Assembly (NCBI GenBank): GCA_014382495.1
Contig: JACNJR010000006.1
Coordinates: 1-36,546 of the forward strand
DNA: 36,546 nucleotides
Source: Candidatus Cloacimonadota bacterium
GTDB taxonomy: Bacteria; Cloacimonadota; Cloacimonadia; JGIOTU-2
Direction: 5' to 3'
Both the position numbers and the translations under genes were made by a program. Under the pieces are notes generated by a model. The model was not told the origin of the DNA. It searched no databases and saw only the letters and a program-made list of their open reading frames with translations. Below are positions 19,256 through 27,447 of the stretch, piece after piece (within the stretch, counting starts at the first letter, position 1; every line of letters starts with the position of its first letter).

Positions 19256-21043
19256 ATGTTTGACTTATTAGAAAATATGCGAAGAACAGATTTTACTGAA
19301 AATTTATCATCAAAAGATGATGGCAAAAAAGTTGTTGTGATGGGCTGGGTGCATCGTAGGCGCGATATGGGAAATTTGATTTTTATCGATTTACGCGATG
19401 TTTCTGGCATTATTCAGATTGTTTTTAATCCGGAAAATGGCACGCAACTTCATGTGAAAGCTCATAAATTGCGAAATGAATTTGTCATCGCTGTCAAGGG
19501 TAAAGTTGCTCGCAGGCCGTCAGATATGATAAATCCAGATCTGAAAACTGGCGAGATTGAAATTTCTGCAAATGAGTTGAAAATTTTTAACGACTCGCAA
19601 CAATTGCCTGTTCAGATAAATGAGAATGTTTTAGCAGATGAGGACCTTCGATTGAAATATCGTTATCTCGATTTGCGTCGCCCAATTCTAAAGAAAAATA
19701 TTCTTTTGAGGCACGAAATAATTCTCGCGATGAGAAATTTCCTGGCGAAACGAAATTTTTATGAAATCGAAACGCCACTTCTAATGAGAAGCACTCCCGA
19801 AGGAGCGCGCGATTATCTCGTTCCAAGCAGAATTCATCAAGGAAAATTTTTTGCCCTTCCTCAATCTCCTCAAATTTATAAGCAACTTCTGATGATAAGC
19901 GGATTTGACAGATATTTTCAGATTGCACACTGTTTTCGCGACGAAGATTTGAGAGCAGACCGCCAACCAGAATTCACTCAATTAGATTTAGAGATGAGTT
20001 TTGCCAATCAAGAGGAAATTTTTGAAATTATGGAGCAGATGTTTAAGGAAATTTTTCAGAAAACTTTGAATATTGAGCTCAAAATACCATTCCCAAGATT
20101 CGAATATTCAAAAGTAATGAGAAAATATGGAACTGACAAACCTGACCTTCGTTTCGGACTTGAAATAAAAGATTTGTCAGAAATTATGAGAAATTCCAAT
20201 TTCAAAATATTCTCTTCTGTAATTAAAAATGGCGGTTGTGTTCGTGCAATCAACGCAAAAGGATGCGGAGATTTTTCACGAAAAGATGTTAACAAAATGG
20301 AAGAGATTGCAAAGCATCTTGGCGGAAAAGGTCTTGCGAGAATGCGTTTTGTAGATGGAAAATTTGAAGGTACTATCGAAAAATTCTTTTCTGAAAATGT
20401 GAAAAATAAAATTCGCGAAATATTTGAAGTTGAAAATAATGACCTCATTCTTTTTGTGGCAGATAAAGAGAAGATGGTCTGCAAAATCCTTGCCGAAATT
20501 AGAAATTATCTTGCGCGCAAACTCAATCTTATCGACAAATCAAAATTCAATTTCTTGTGGGTTACAGATTTTCCTCTTTTTGAATGGAATGAAGGGGAGA
20601 ATTTTTGGCAGACCGCACATCATATGTTCACGATGCCCAAAGATGAGCATATAAAATATTTGGATGAGCCGAAAAATTATGGAAAAATTATCGGACAGCT
20701 TTATGACCTCGTTTGCAATGGCGTGGAACTCTCCTCAGGAAGCATAAGATGCCATCGAATGGATATTCAGAAGAAGATTTTCAGAGTGATTGGAATTACA
20801 GGCGAGGAGCTGGAAAGACGCTTTGGATTCTTCCTAAAAGCATTCAATTATGGAGCTCCACCTCACGGCGGAATCGCGCCGGGCATTGACAGAATTGTGA
20901 TGCTTATGTCGGGAACAGATTCAATTCGCGATGTAATTGCTTTTCCAAAATCGTTGAAAGCAGTTGATTTGATGAGCGAATCTCCTTCCGAAGTCAGCGA
21001 AAAACAACTGAAAGAATTGGGAATAAAAATTGTGAAAGAATAG
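19256..21043 (+). CDS. aspS: Aspartyl-tRNA synthetase (bacterial type)
   Basis: 595 aa. An OB-fold anticodon-binding domain (~15-110; [21 protein letters not shown]) is followed by the class II core with [38 protein letters not shown] (motif 2) and [12 protein letters not shown] (motif 3). The bacterial GAD insertion lies at ~290-420. Whether it charges only tRNA-Asp or also tRNA-Asn cannot be decided here; asnA in the same window shows that free asparagine is made. AGAGGAAA precedes the start. Confidence 0.97.
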   Translation: MFDLLENMRRTDFTENLSSKDDGKKVVVMGWVHRRRDMGNLIFIDLRDVSGIIQIVFNPENGTQLHVKAHKLRNEFVIAVKGKVARRPSDMINPDLKTGEIEISANELKIFNDSQQLPVQINENVLADEDLRLKYRYLDLRRPILKKNILLRHEIILAMRNFLAKRNFYEIETPLLMRSTPEGARDYLVPSRIHQGKFFALPQSPQIYKQLLMISGFDRYFQIAHCFRDEDLRADRQPEFTQLDLEMSFANQEEIFEIMEQMFKEIFQKTLNIELKIPFPRFEYSKVMRKYGTDKPDLRFGLEIKDLSEIMRNSNFKIFSSVIKNGGCVRAINAKGCGDFSRKDVNKMEEIAKHLGGKGLARMRFVDGKFEGTIEKFFSENVKNKIREIFEVENNDLILFVADKEKMVCKILAEIRNYLARKLNLIDKSKFNFLWVTDFPLFEWNEGENFWQTAHHMFTMPKDEHIKYLDEPKNYGKIIGQLYDLVCNGVELSSGSIRCHRMDIQKKIFRVIGITGEELERRFGFFLKAFNYGAPPHGGIAPGIDRIVMLMSGTDSIRDVIAFPKSLKAVDLMSESPSEVSEKQLKELGIKIVKE

Positions 21044-21058
21044 AATAAATTTACATTT

Positions 21059-21472
21059 ATGAAGAGATTAAAAGTCACGCTTATCATTTTAACTATTATT
21101 GTTTTGCTCGGTTTTGGTTCCAAATTTTATCAAGGAATTTGCGCAGATTTGGTTAACAATTCGTTCAGTGGAGTTTTTTATGAAATTTTTTGGTGCTTTA
21201 TTGTTTTTCTCATTTTTAGGAAAATTTCACCTTCTGCAATTGCAATAATTATTTTTATAACTACTTCTATTCTTGAATTTTTACAATTGTGGAAGACACC
21301 ATTTTTGGAAATAATTCGCAGCAATTTTATTGGAAGAACGCTTATCGGCACTTCGTTCGTATGGACAGATTTTCTATATTATTTGATTGGATGCATAATA
21401 TCTGTATTTTTGATGCGATGGGTTTTGTGTAAAATTTCAGGATCCGGAAGTACTATCAAAAATCTCTTATGA
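21059..21472 (+). CDS. DUF2809 membrane protein
   Basis: 137 aa with about four membrane helices. The conserved DUF2809 pattern is visible: FYQGICADLVNNSFSGVFYE, then EFLQLWKTPFLEIIRSNFIG and FVWTDFLYYLIG. Function unknown for the whole family. It follows aspS by 15 bases with no clear ribosome site and overlaps rodA by four bases (ATGA). The neighbouring VanZ-like protein is similar in size and style, so two small membrane proteins bracket the tRNA synthetase pair. Confidence 0.82.
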   Translation: MKRLKVTLIILTIIVLLGFGSKFYQGICADLVNNSFSGVFYEIFWCFIVFLIFRKISPSAIAIIIFITTSILEFLQLWKTPFLEIIRSNFIGRTLIGTSFVWTDFLYYLIGCIISVFLMRWVLCKISGSGSTIKNLL

Positions 21473-22692
21473 CATCACAAAAAATTCTTGAGCAGGTCGA
21501 TTGGCCGCTTCTCATAATCACAATTCTTTTGATTCTCTTCGGAGAAATAGCTATTTACAGTTCTTCTGCAAAAATCGTCGGAGCAGAAATTTTATTTGAA
21601 GATTTTTACCTCAAACAATTAATCTGGATTCTAATCGCTTCTGTAATTTTCGTTCTCGTATTGACCATTCCAGATTTACTAATGGACATTTTTGTCATTC
21701 CATTTTATGTATTTTCAATTTTGCTCTTGCTAATCGTTCTATTTTTGCCAAGCGTGAAGGGCGTTCACCGCTGGATTGGCTTTGGCGGATTGAGTATTCA
21801 GCCATCTGAAATCGCGAAAATTTCCTCAGTTTTGCTCATCGCTAAAATAATTTCCAAAAAGTATATTTCAAATTGGAAAATAATCGTTTATGCTTTTCTG
21901 ATAATACTTCTACCGATGCTATTAATTTTCCTAGAGCCAGATTTAGGAAGTTGTCTAATATTTCCTGTATTTGGATTTTCAATGATTTTTTTTGCAGGCG
22001 TTTCCGCATTTTTGCTATTCATAATTCTCTCTCCACTTCTCAGTATTATTGTTGGATTTTCCATTTTTTGGTGGATTATTTTTGATTTGATTTTGCTAAT
22101 AATTCTTTTCAGGAAAAGATTATCTCTCTTTCTCTCGGGCACAATTTTTATTGCAAATGCTTTTATTTCGTGGCTTACACCATTTTTCTGGAGCCAACTT
22201 CGGGGCTATCAGCAAAACCGAATTTTGTCCTTTCTTCATCCGACAAAAGATGTTCTTGGAAGTGGATATCAGATAATTCAATCGAAAATTGCGATAGGTT
22301 CTGGACAAATTTTTGGCAAAGGACTTTTACAAGGCACACAAAAAAATTTGGATTTTCTGCCGGCACAACATACAGATTTTATATTTTCTGTAATTGGCGA
22401 AGAATTCGGTTTTTTGGGATGTTTTATTTTATTAATTCTTTTCAGTTTACTAATTTGGCGAATAATTTCAATAATGAAAAGTGTTACAAATATTTCTCAA
22501 AAACTAATAATAATCGGCATCCTCTCATTTCTCACTTTTCAAATAATTGTAAATATCGGAATGAATCTCGGACTGTTTCCCGTTGTCGGAATTCCATTGC
22601 CATTCATAAGTTATGGCGGAAGCGCACTTCTCATAAACGCCGTTGCAATCGCTATTATAACAAAATTGGGGAAAGAAAAAAGTTTCATTTAG
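21469..22692 (+). CDS. rodA: RodA, SEDS-family peptidoglycan glycosyltransferase
   Basis: 407 aa with about ten membrane helices. SEDS signatures are present: GVHRWIGFGGLSIQPSEIAKIS (contains the RW and QPSE marks), FLEPDLGSCLI (with the catalytic Asp), FLPAQHTDFIFSVIGEEFGFLG and the C-terminal PLPFISYGGSALL. SEDS proteins polymerise lipid II with a class B PBP partner. RodA rather than FtsW is inferred from overall sequence style; the partner PBP2 and mre genes are not in the window. The stop is followed by a 72-base gap before the next gene. Confidence 0.9.
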   Translation: MTSQKILEQVDWPLLIITILLILFGEIAIYSSSAKIVGAEILFEDFYLKQLIWILIASVIFVLVLTIPDLLMDIFVIPFYVFSILLLLIVLFLPSVKGVHRWIGFGGLSIQPSEIAKISSVLLIAKIISKKYISNWKIIVYAFLIILLPMLLIFLEPDLGSCLIFPVFGFSMIFFAGVSAFLLFIILSPLLSIIVGFSIFWWIIFDLILLIILFRKRLSLFLSGTIFIANAFISWLTPFFWSQLRGYQQNRILSFLHPTKDVLGSGYQIIQSKIAIGSGQIFGKGLLQGTQKNLDFLPAQHTDFIFSVIGEEFGFLGCFILLILFSLLIWRIISIMKSVTNISQKLIIIGILSFLTFQIIVNIGMNLGLFPVVGIPLPFISYGGSALLINAVAIAIITKLGKEKSFI

Positions 22693-22699
22693 TAAATAA

Positions 22700-22728
22700 T
22701 TGAAAATTTTACTTGCTTTATTTATCTA
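22700..22728 (+). promoter_or_regulatory. Possible promoter for the enolase-region genes
   Basis: TTGAAA (22700-22705), 17 bases, TATCTA (22723-22728) in the 72-base gap after rodA. The -10 is poor. The gap before and the strong AAGGAG at 22752-22757 make a transcription start here plausible. Confidence 0.25.
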
Positions 22729-22764
22729 ACTTCAAAAAAAATGGCAAAAAAATAAGGAGTCAAA

Positions 22765-23031
22765 ATGGCAAAAAAGAAAAAATATGTGTATGAGGCGGAA
22801 AAATTCTGCGTCCCTGTTACAAAAATTTCACCGCTTGAAAGTATTCAATTTGTTATTGACGATTTCAAAAAGAGAAAAGTGACATTTTGCGTTGATGGGA
22901 ATGAAGAACGATCTGAAATTTGGAGAATTGAGGAAAATGGTGATTCGGATAAAATCAAGAAAAAAAATTTTCCTAAAAAACCAAAACATCTATATGTGAA
23001 GGGAAAAGAGGTCGAATACAAAATCAAATAA
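22765..23031 (+). CDS. Small basic protein of unknown function
   Basis: 88 aa, not recognised. It is soluble, strongly charged (many Lys and Glu) and has no signal peptide. The middle is beta-like (KVTFCVDGNEERSEIWRIEE); the end is a Lys/Pro-rich tail (KKNFPKKPKHLYVKGKEVEY). Two cysteines (about positions 14 and 45) are not in a metal-binding pattern. AAGGAG lies 7 bases before the ATG, the best ribosome site in this stretch, so it is very probably translated. It ends 24 bases before the enolase fusion and probably shares its transcript. Confidence 0.6.
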   Translation: MAKKKKYVYEAEKFCVPVTKISPLESIQFVIDDFKKRKVTFCVDGNEERSEIWRIEENGDSDKIKKKNFPKKPKHLYVKGKEVEYKIK

Positions 23032-23055
23032 ATTAACCAAAAGAAAGTAAATTTT

Positions 23056-25797
23056 ATGAAAAAAATTAATCTACAAAATATCATTGCCCTCGATAAAGGA
23101 TGGGTGATTGCGAATCATATTTTGGTCTCATTTCATGTCGCTTTCATTTCCTCCGTTCTGTCCATTGGATTGGATATTCAGAGCAAAGGTGAAGTTCTGA
23201 AATTTATGTTTTTAAGTTATGAAACTCTTCTCTCGCTTGCATTTCTATACATTACATTTCACACTTGCATTGCGATCCACGAGATGGGACATTATCTGAA
23301 AGCGGTGAAGATAAATGCCTTGAATGAAACGCTTTTGCGGGATGCTCAGAAAAATATAAACAGCGGAATTGGAAGGAAATTTTTCTGGTATCTTGAGATG
23401 TTTTTCAAAATTCCTTCTGGGCGATTCGGTGGTATCACAAAGACCAAACTTGATTATCATCCCGATGCGCCATACAACCTTGCTGTTGCTGCTGCCGGTC
23501 CTTCTGCAAGTAAAAAATTATCTTCAATTACTCTGCCAATTGCGATAATTCTCCTCTATTTTGGATTGACGCAAAATTTTACAATTGTAATTTATATTGG
23601 CAGATTGTTTTTAGGATTTGGACTTGTAAGCTTGCTTGATTTTCTGCTTGCTGATCCTGGAAAATATAAAGAATTCAAACAACGAGAGAAGAAAGCTGAA
23701 CAGGCATCAAAAAAAACTAAAGAGTTAACTGGCACGGACAAACTGAGATGGATTCAGAATGTAAAAAAAGTGAAAGCGATGATGATTCATACAAGGATTC
23801 AGAAAGTTGCTCTGCCAGATGGAAGAGAAGAATGGGTGCCTTGGGAATTTCGCAACTGCGGAATGGGCGGTCGTCATACTGAAAAAGAATTTCCAGAAAG
23901 CAATATCAGTTTGCAAGAAAGTATGTTCATTCCGTTGAGTGTAAAAAATTATGAAGATGCACAGGAGATGACGGTCAATCTGCAAACTCGATTGAAAGAA
24001 ATTATTGAAAACGCAGAAGGATGCACGGTGAAAGGCATTGGAAGTGAAGGTGGAATAGCTGCTTATATTAGAAAAGGAGCGAACGACACATTGCCTGTCC
24101 AACGATTATGGCGAATGCAAAAACAAGCAATTTTGGATTGTGGCTATATTCCAGGTAAAGATGTAGCGATGGCGCTCGATCCCGCTGCAAGTGAGTTGGA
24201 AAACGCTTATCGCGATGAAAAAGGATTGTCAGCAGAAGAAGGCATTGGAATGTATCTCAGCTGGCGAGATAAAGACAAAGTAATTTTGAGCAGAGATGAA
24301 CTTCTCGAAATTTTTACAAAAGCAATAGACGAAGATGACCTTCCTATCGTCTCAATCGAAGATGGTTTCGCCGAAGATGATGATGCGGGATGGAAATTGC
24401 TTATGGATAAACTCAGCGACAAAATTCATATCATTGGAGATGATAATATCACAACTAAAGATTCATCAATTGAGGAAAAAGCAGATAAAGGTCTGATAAA
24501 TACTGCATTGATCAAACTTAATCAAATCGGAACTGTGACAGAAGGAGTTCTGGCGCTTCTTACTGCAATTGGAAAAAATCTCGAAACAGTTGTATCACAC
24601 AGATCAAAATCTCCGATTGAAGATTTTGAAGCACAAGTCGCACTTGCCGCTCACTCTTTGGGCTTGAAAGCTGGTGGCGGAGCGAATTCTGAACGACTTT
24701 ACAAATATGAATCTGTGACCAAAGTCATTAAAGGTGCGATAGAAAAAGCCGTTCAAAAAGATGAAAATGTTTCTCAAACTGAAATTAAAAATTTTGTAAA
24801 TAATCTTGAAATAACAGAAATCATCGCTCGAGAAGCATCGACAAATGCTGGAATTCCAACAGTTGCAGTCGAAATAAAAGTAGGAATTTCTGGCAGTAAA
24901 GAATTTACCAAACTTCTCACATTCGAAGGTGCAACTCCGCTCGGAACTTCCGCCGGAACTGACGAAGCAATTCATCTCGTTGATAGTATAATTCCGGCTA
25001 ATTCTCCAATTGCGAAAAAATATCCCAAACTGTTCAATCTCCAAAATCTTGATAAAACATATCGATTTAAGAAAGCAGTGACGGACAAAGAAATATCTAT
25101 AAAAGGCGATACTCAACTTTCCGAAATGTGGAGAAGGGCAAATCGATATAACGGAAAAGGATGTCTAAATGTTGTCGAAAATGTCGAAAATATTTTGGCA
25201 AAAGAATTTATTGGCAAGAAAATTTTCGAGCTTGGCGATGTCGTTGAATTGGATAGAACTTTATTAAAACTGGAAAGGGATTTAGCAATCGAACGAGCGA
25301 CACTTTCCGAAAATTCTTCTGATGAAGAGAAAATAAAAATTATGCAAAGAAAGGGAAATCTTGGAATGAATGCGGTGTTATCTACATCTCTCGCTTTATC
25401 CAGATTGAAAGGAACAATGAGCGGAAAAGAATTTTGCGAAGTTATGCAAGAACAGATGACCAACACAATTGCAAAAATTATCGCTGAAAATGGCGGATTG
25501 GAATTACTTGATTCGATGAAAGAGAAGATGATTTCTCAAAAAATCGAAGAAGCCAAATATAAAAATAACAATAAATTTTCAGAAGCAGAAAAAGAAAAAA
25601 TTATTGAAAATGTGAATGATGTCATCGAAAAAATCAGAAATAAAAAAACAAATAATGAATTATGGAAAGTTTTTGCAGAGAATTTAACATTCGAAAATTT
25701 ATGCTCAGGATTGCAGATTGTGAATCAAAACAAAAAAGACGAAATCCCGTTGTATCAGTTAATTAGAAAACAATTGCCGGTTTATCAGCTGAATTAA
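23056..25797 (+). CDS. Membrane-tethered, circularly permuted enolase fused to an M50-like metalloprotease domain
   Basis: 913 aa. Residues ~19-205: a membrane domain with HEMGH at 75-79, AAAGPSASK at 146-153 and LLDFLLADPGK near 193-203, the layout of M50/site-2 proteases. Residues ~257-565: the enolase barrel. By yeast numbering, H159=H274, E168=E288, E211=E331, D246=D375, E295=E435, D320=D462, K345=K487, H373=H515, K396=K538. Residues ~583-913: the enolase N-terminal domain, normally first, here last: AREASTNAGIPTVAVEI (591-607) aligns with the DSRGNPT block and PLGTSAGTDEA (628-638) with PSGASTG, keeping S39 as S632. LGMNAVLSTSLALSR (769-783) and IPLYQLIRKQLPVYQLN (897-913) finish the domain. 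Inserts lie at ~645-696, ~742-763 and ~788-893. 2-phosphoglycerate dehydration is likely; proteolysis is possible. Followed by a DivIC-like gene after 17 bases. Confidence 0.88.
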   Translation: MKKINLQNIIALDKGWVIANHILVSFHVAFISSVLSIGLDIQSKGEVLKFMFLSYETLLSLAFLYITFHTCIAIHEMGHYLKAVKINALNETLLRDAQKNINSGIGRKFFWYLEMFFKIPSGRFGGITKTKLDYHPDAPYNLAVAAAGPSASKKLSSITLPIAIILLYFGLTQNFTIVIYIGRLFLGFGLVSLLDFLLADPGKYKEFKQREKKAEQASKKTKELTGTDKLRWIQNVKKVKAMMIHTRIQKVALPDGREEWVPWEFRNCGMGGRHTEKEFPESNISLQESMFIPLSVKNYEDAQEMTVNLQTRLKEIIENAEGCTVKGIGSEGGIAAYIRKGANDTLPVQRLWRMQKQAILDCGYIPGKDVAMALDPAASELENAYRDEKGLSAEEGIGMYLSWRDKDKVILSRDELLEIFTKAIDEDDLPIVSIEDGFAEDDDAGWKLLMDKLSDKIHIIGDDNITTKDSSIEEKADKGLINTALIKLNQIGTVTEGVLALLTAIGKNLETVVSHRSKSPIEDFEAQVALAAHSLGLKAGGGANSERLYKYESVTKVIKGAIEKAVQKDENVSQTEIKNFVNNLEITEIIAREASTNAGIPTVAVEIKVGISGSKEFTKLLTFEGATPLGTSAGTDEAIHLVDSIIPANSPIAKKYPKLFNLQNLDKTYRFKKAVTDKEISIKGDTQLSEMWRRANRYNGKGCLNVVENVENILAKEFIGKKIFELGDVVELDRTLLKLERDLAIERATLSENSSDEEKIKIMQRKGNLGMNAVLSTSLALSRLKGTMSGKEFCEVMQEQMTNTIAKIIAENGGLELLDSMKEKMISQKIEEAKYKNNNKFSEAEKEKIIENVNDVIEKIRNKKTNNELWKVFAENLTFENLCSGLQIVNQNKKDEIPLYQLIRKQLPVYQLN

Positions 25798-25814
25798 ATT
25801 CAGCCCAAAAAAGT

Positions 25815-26123
25815 ATGAAAATGCGCGGAAAGCGAAAAATAAATTGGAAATTGATTTTAATTATTTTGTTCGCTGTGACAATTTGGTTTCTCGTTATTGA
25901 TAAATATAATTTAGTCAAAATCTGGAAAAATAAAATTCAAATCTCTAAAAATGTAAATTTGATTGAAAATTTAACGGAACAAAAAACAGAACTGCAAGCA
26001 CAGAAAACTAAACTAGAAAATGAGAATGAAGAAACAATAGAAAAAAAAGCTAGAGAAATCGGGCTCACAAAACCTGGTGAAAAAATCATTCGAATTATCG
26101 AAGAAGAGAAAAGTGGTAAATAG
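25815..26123 (+). CDS. DivIC/FtsB-like septum-formation protein
   Basis: 102 aa: a short basic cytoplasmic start (MKMRGKRK), one membrane helix (~13-28), a periplasmic coiled coil (~45-82) and a conserved-looking end, KKAREIGLTKPGEKIIRI, matching the ARExGxxxPGE pattern of DivIC/FtsB proteins. These bitopic proteins join FtsL and FtsQ/DivIB in the divisome. Two start codons (25815, 25821) lie close together and neither has a good ribosome site. It sits 17 bases after the enolase fusion; eno followed by a divIC-type gene is a known arrangement in several bacterial groups. Confidence 0.8.
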   Translation: MKMRGKRKINWKLILIILFAVTIWFLVIDKYNLVKIWKNKIQISKNVNLIENLTEQKTELQAQKTKLENENEETIEKKAREIGLTKPGEKIIRIIEEEKSGK

Positions 26124-26132
26124 TTTAGAAAT

Positions 26133-27416
26133 ATGAATACGATTTATAAAGCAAAGATTTTATCGCCGATTTCAAAAGACGAAATTTCCTTTTTCTCGCC
26201 TGGATATCTTGTAAATTCTGAGAATGGCAGAATTTTAGAATTAACTGATGAAAATCCTCAGAAAAAATATAAAAATTCCCAATTTCTTGATTTCTCTGAT
26301 AAAATTATTTGTCCTGGTTTTATCGATGTTCACAGCCATCTTTCACAATTTCAATTGATGGGTATATTTCACGAAAAACTTCTGAATTGGCTGGAGAGAT
26401 TGGTCTTTCCACAAGAAGAGAAATTTCAATCTGAAAAATATGCGAAATTGGCAGCAGATATATTTTTTGAAAATCTTCTATCTAACGGCACAACAACGAG
26501 TTGTACTTATGTAACGGTCCATAAAAATGCAACTGATTTAGCTTTTCAGTCGGCAAATGAAAAAGGAATTAGAGCGTTTATTGGGAAAGTTTTAGTTGAC
26601 CAAAATGTACCAAAAAATTGGTTGGAAAATCCAGAAAAATCATTGAAAGATTCTGAAGGATTAATAAAGAAATGGGATGGAATTGACGGTCGTCTAAAAT
26701 TTGTGCTAACTCCCAGACACGCCGTATCTTGCTCATTTGATTTTCTAAAAAAAATTGGCAAATTAGCAAAAAAATATGACGCTTTCGTTCAATCGCATTT
26801 GAGTGAAAGTAAAATAGAAATCAAAAAGATAAAAAAAATCTTTCCAAATTTCAAAAATTATACTGACATTTATCTGAAAGCAGAAATTCTATCTGAGAAA
26901 ACAATTATGGCTCATTGCATTCATTTGTCCGAAAACGAAATTAAAATTTTACGAAAAACTAACACGAAAATAAGTCATTGTCCAACCTCTAATCGTTTTC
27001 TTGAAAGCGGAATAATGCCATATAGAAAACTGGAAGAGAGCGATTTGACAATTGGCTTAGGCACCGATATCGCTGGTGGTTATAGCACTTCAATGTTCAA
27101 TGAAATGAGAGAAGCAATTGAGACATCAAAAATGATGAATATTATCCATCCTGAAAAAAAATACAGAAGAATATCAGTTTTCGAAGCATTTTATTTAGCA
27201 ACTCTGGGCGGGGCAAAAGTTTTGTCTCTCGAAAATGAAATTGGCAGTTTAGAAAAAAACAAATCAGCAGATTTTTTGATTATAAATCTTGACAAAATTT
27301 CAGGAAACAATGAAGAGATTCTTTCAAATCCCAAAAATATCTTATCAAAAATGATTTATCTTGGAAATGAAAACATCGTTGAACAAGTTTTTGTAAAAGG
27401 AAAAAGATTAATTTAG
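26133..27416 (+). CDS. guaD: Guanine deaminase (amidohydrolase superfamily)
   Basis: 427 aa. Zinc ligands and catalytic blocks fit guanine deaminase: PGFIDVHSH (H67, H69), QSHLSES (near residue 221), MAHCIHLSE (near 261) and GLGTDIAGGYS (near 308-318). LNWLERLVFPQEEKF and NGTTTSCTYVTVH are more typical of guanine deaminase than of MTA/SAH or chlorohydrolase relatives. The enzyme turns guanine into xanthine plus ammonia in purine salvage or breakdown. It starts 9 bases after the DivIC-like gene. S-adenosylhomocysteine/MTA deaminase is the main alternative. Confidence 0.85.
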   Translation: MNTIYKAKILSPISKDEISFFSPGYLVNSENGRILELTDENPQKKYKNSQFLDFSDKIICPGFIDVHSHLSQFQLMGIFHEKLLNWLERLVFPQEEKFQSEKYAKLAADIFFENLLSNGTTTSCTYVTVHKNATDLAFQSANEKGIRAFIGKVLVDQNVPKNWLENPEKSLKDSEGLIKKWDGIDGRLKFVLTPRHAVSCSFDFLKKIGKLAKKYDAFVQSHLSESKIEIKKIKKIFPNFKNYTDIYLKAEILSEKTIMAHCIHLSENEIKILRKTNTKISHCPTSNRFLESGIMPYRKLEESDLTIGLGTDIAGGYSTSMFNEMREAIETSKMMNIIHPEKKYRRISVFEAFYLATLGGAKVLSLENEIGSLEKNKSADFLIINLDKISGNNEEILSNPKNILSKMIYLGNENIVEQVFVKGKRLI

Positions 27417-27447
27417 TTTAAAAAATAAACGACGAAAGGATAAAAAA

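Noticed and set aside
23056-25797. Enolase fusion as a frameshift or assembly artefact
   Set aside because: The frame is continuous for 913 codons, composition is even, and a moved domain retaining active-site spacing cannot be produced by a base error. A chimeric assembly would have to join in frame twice.
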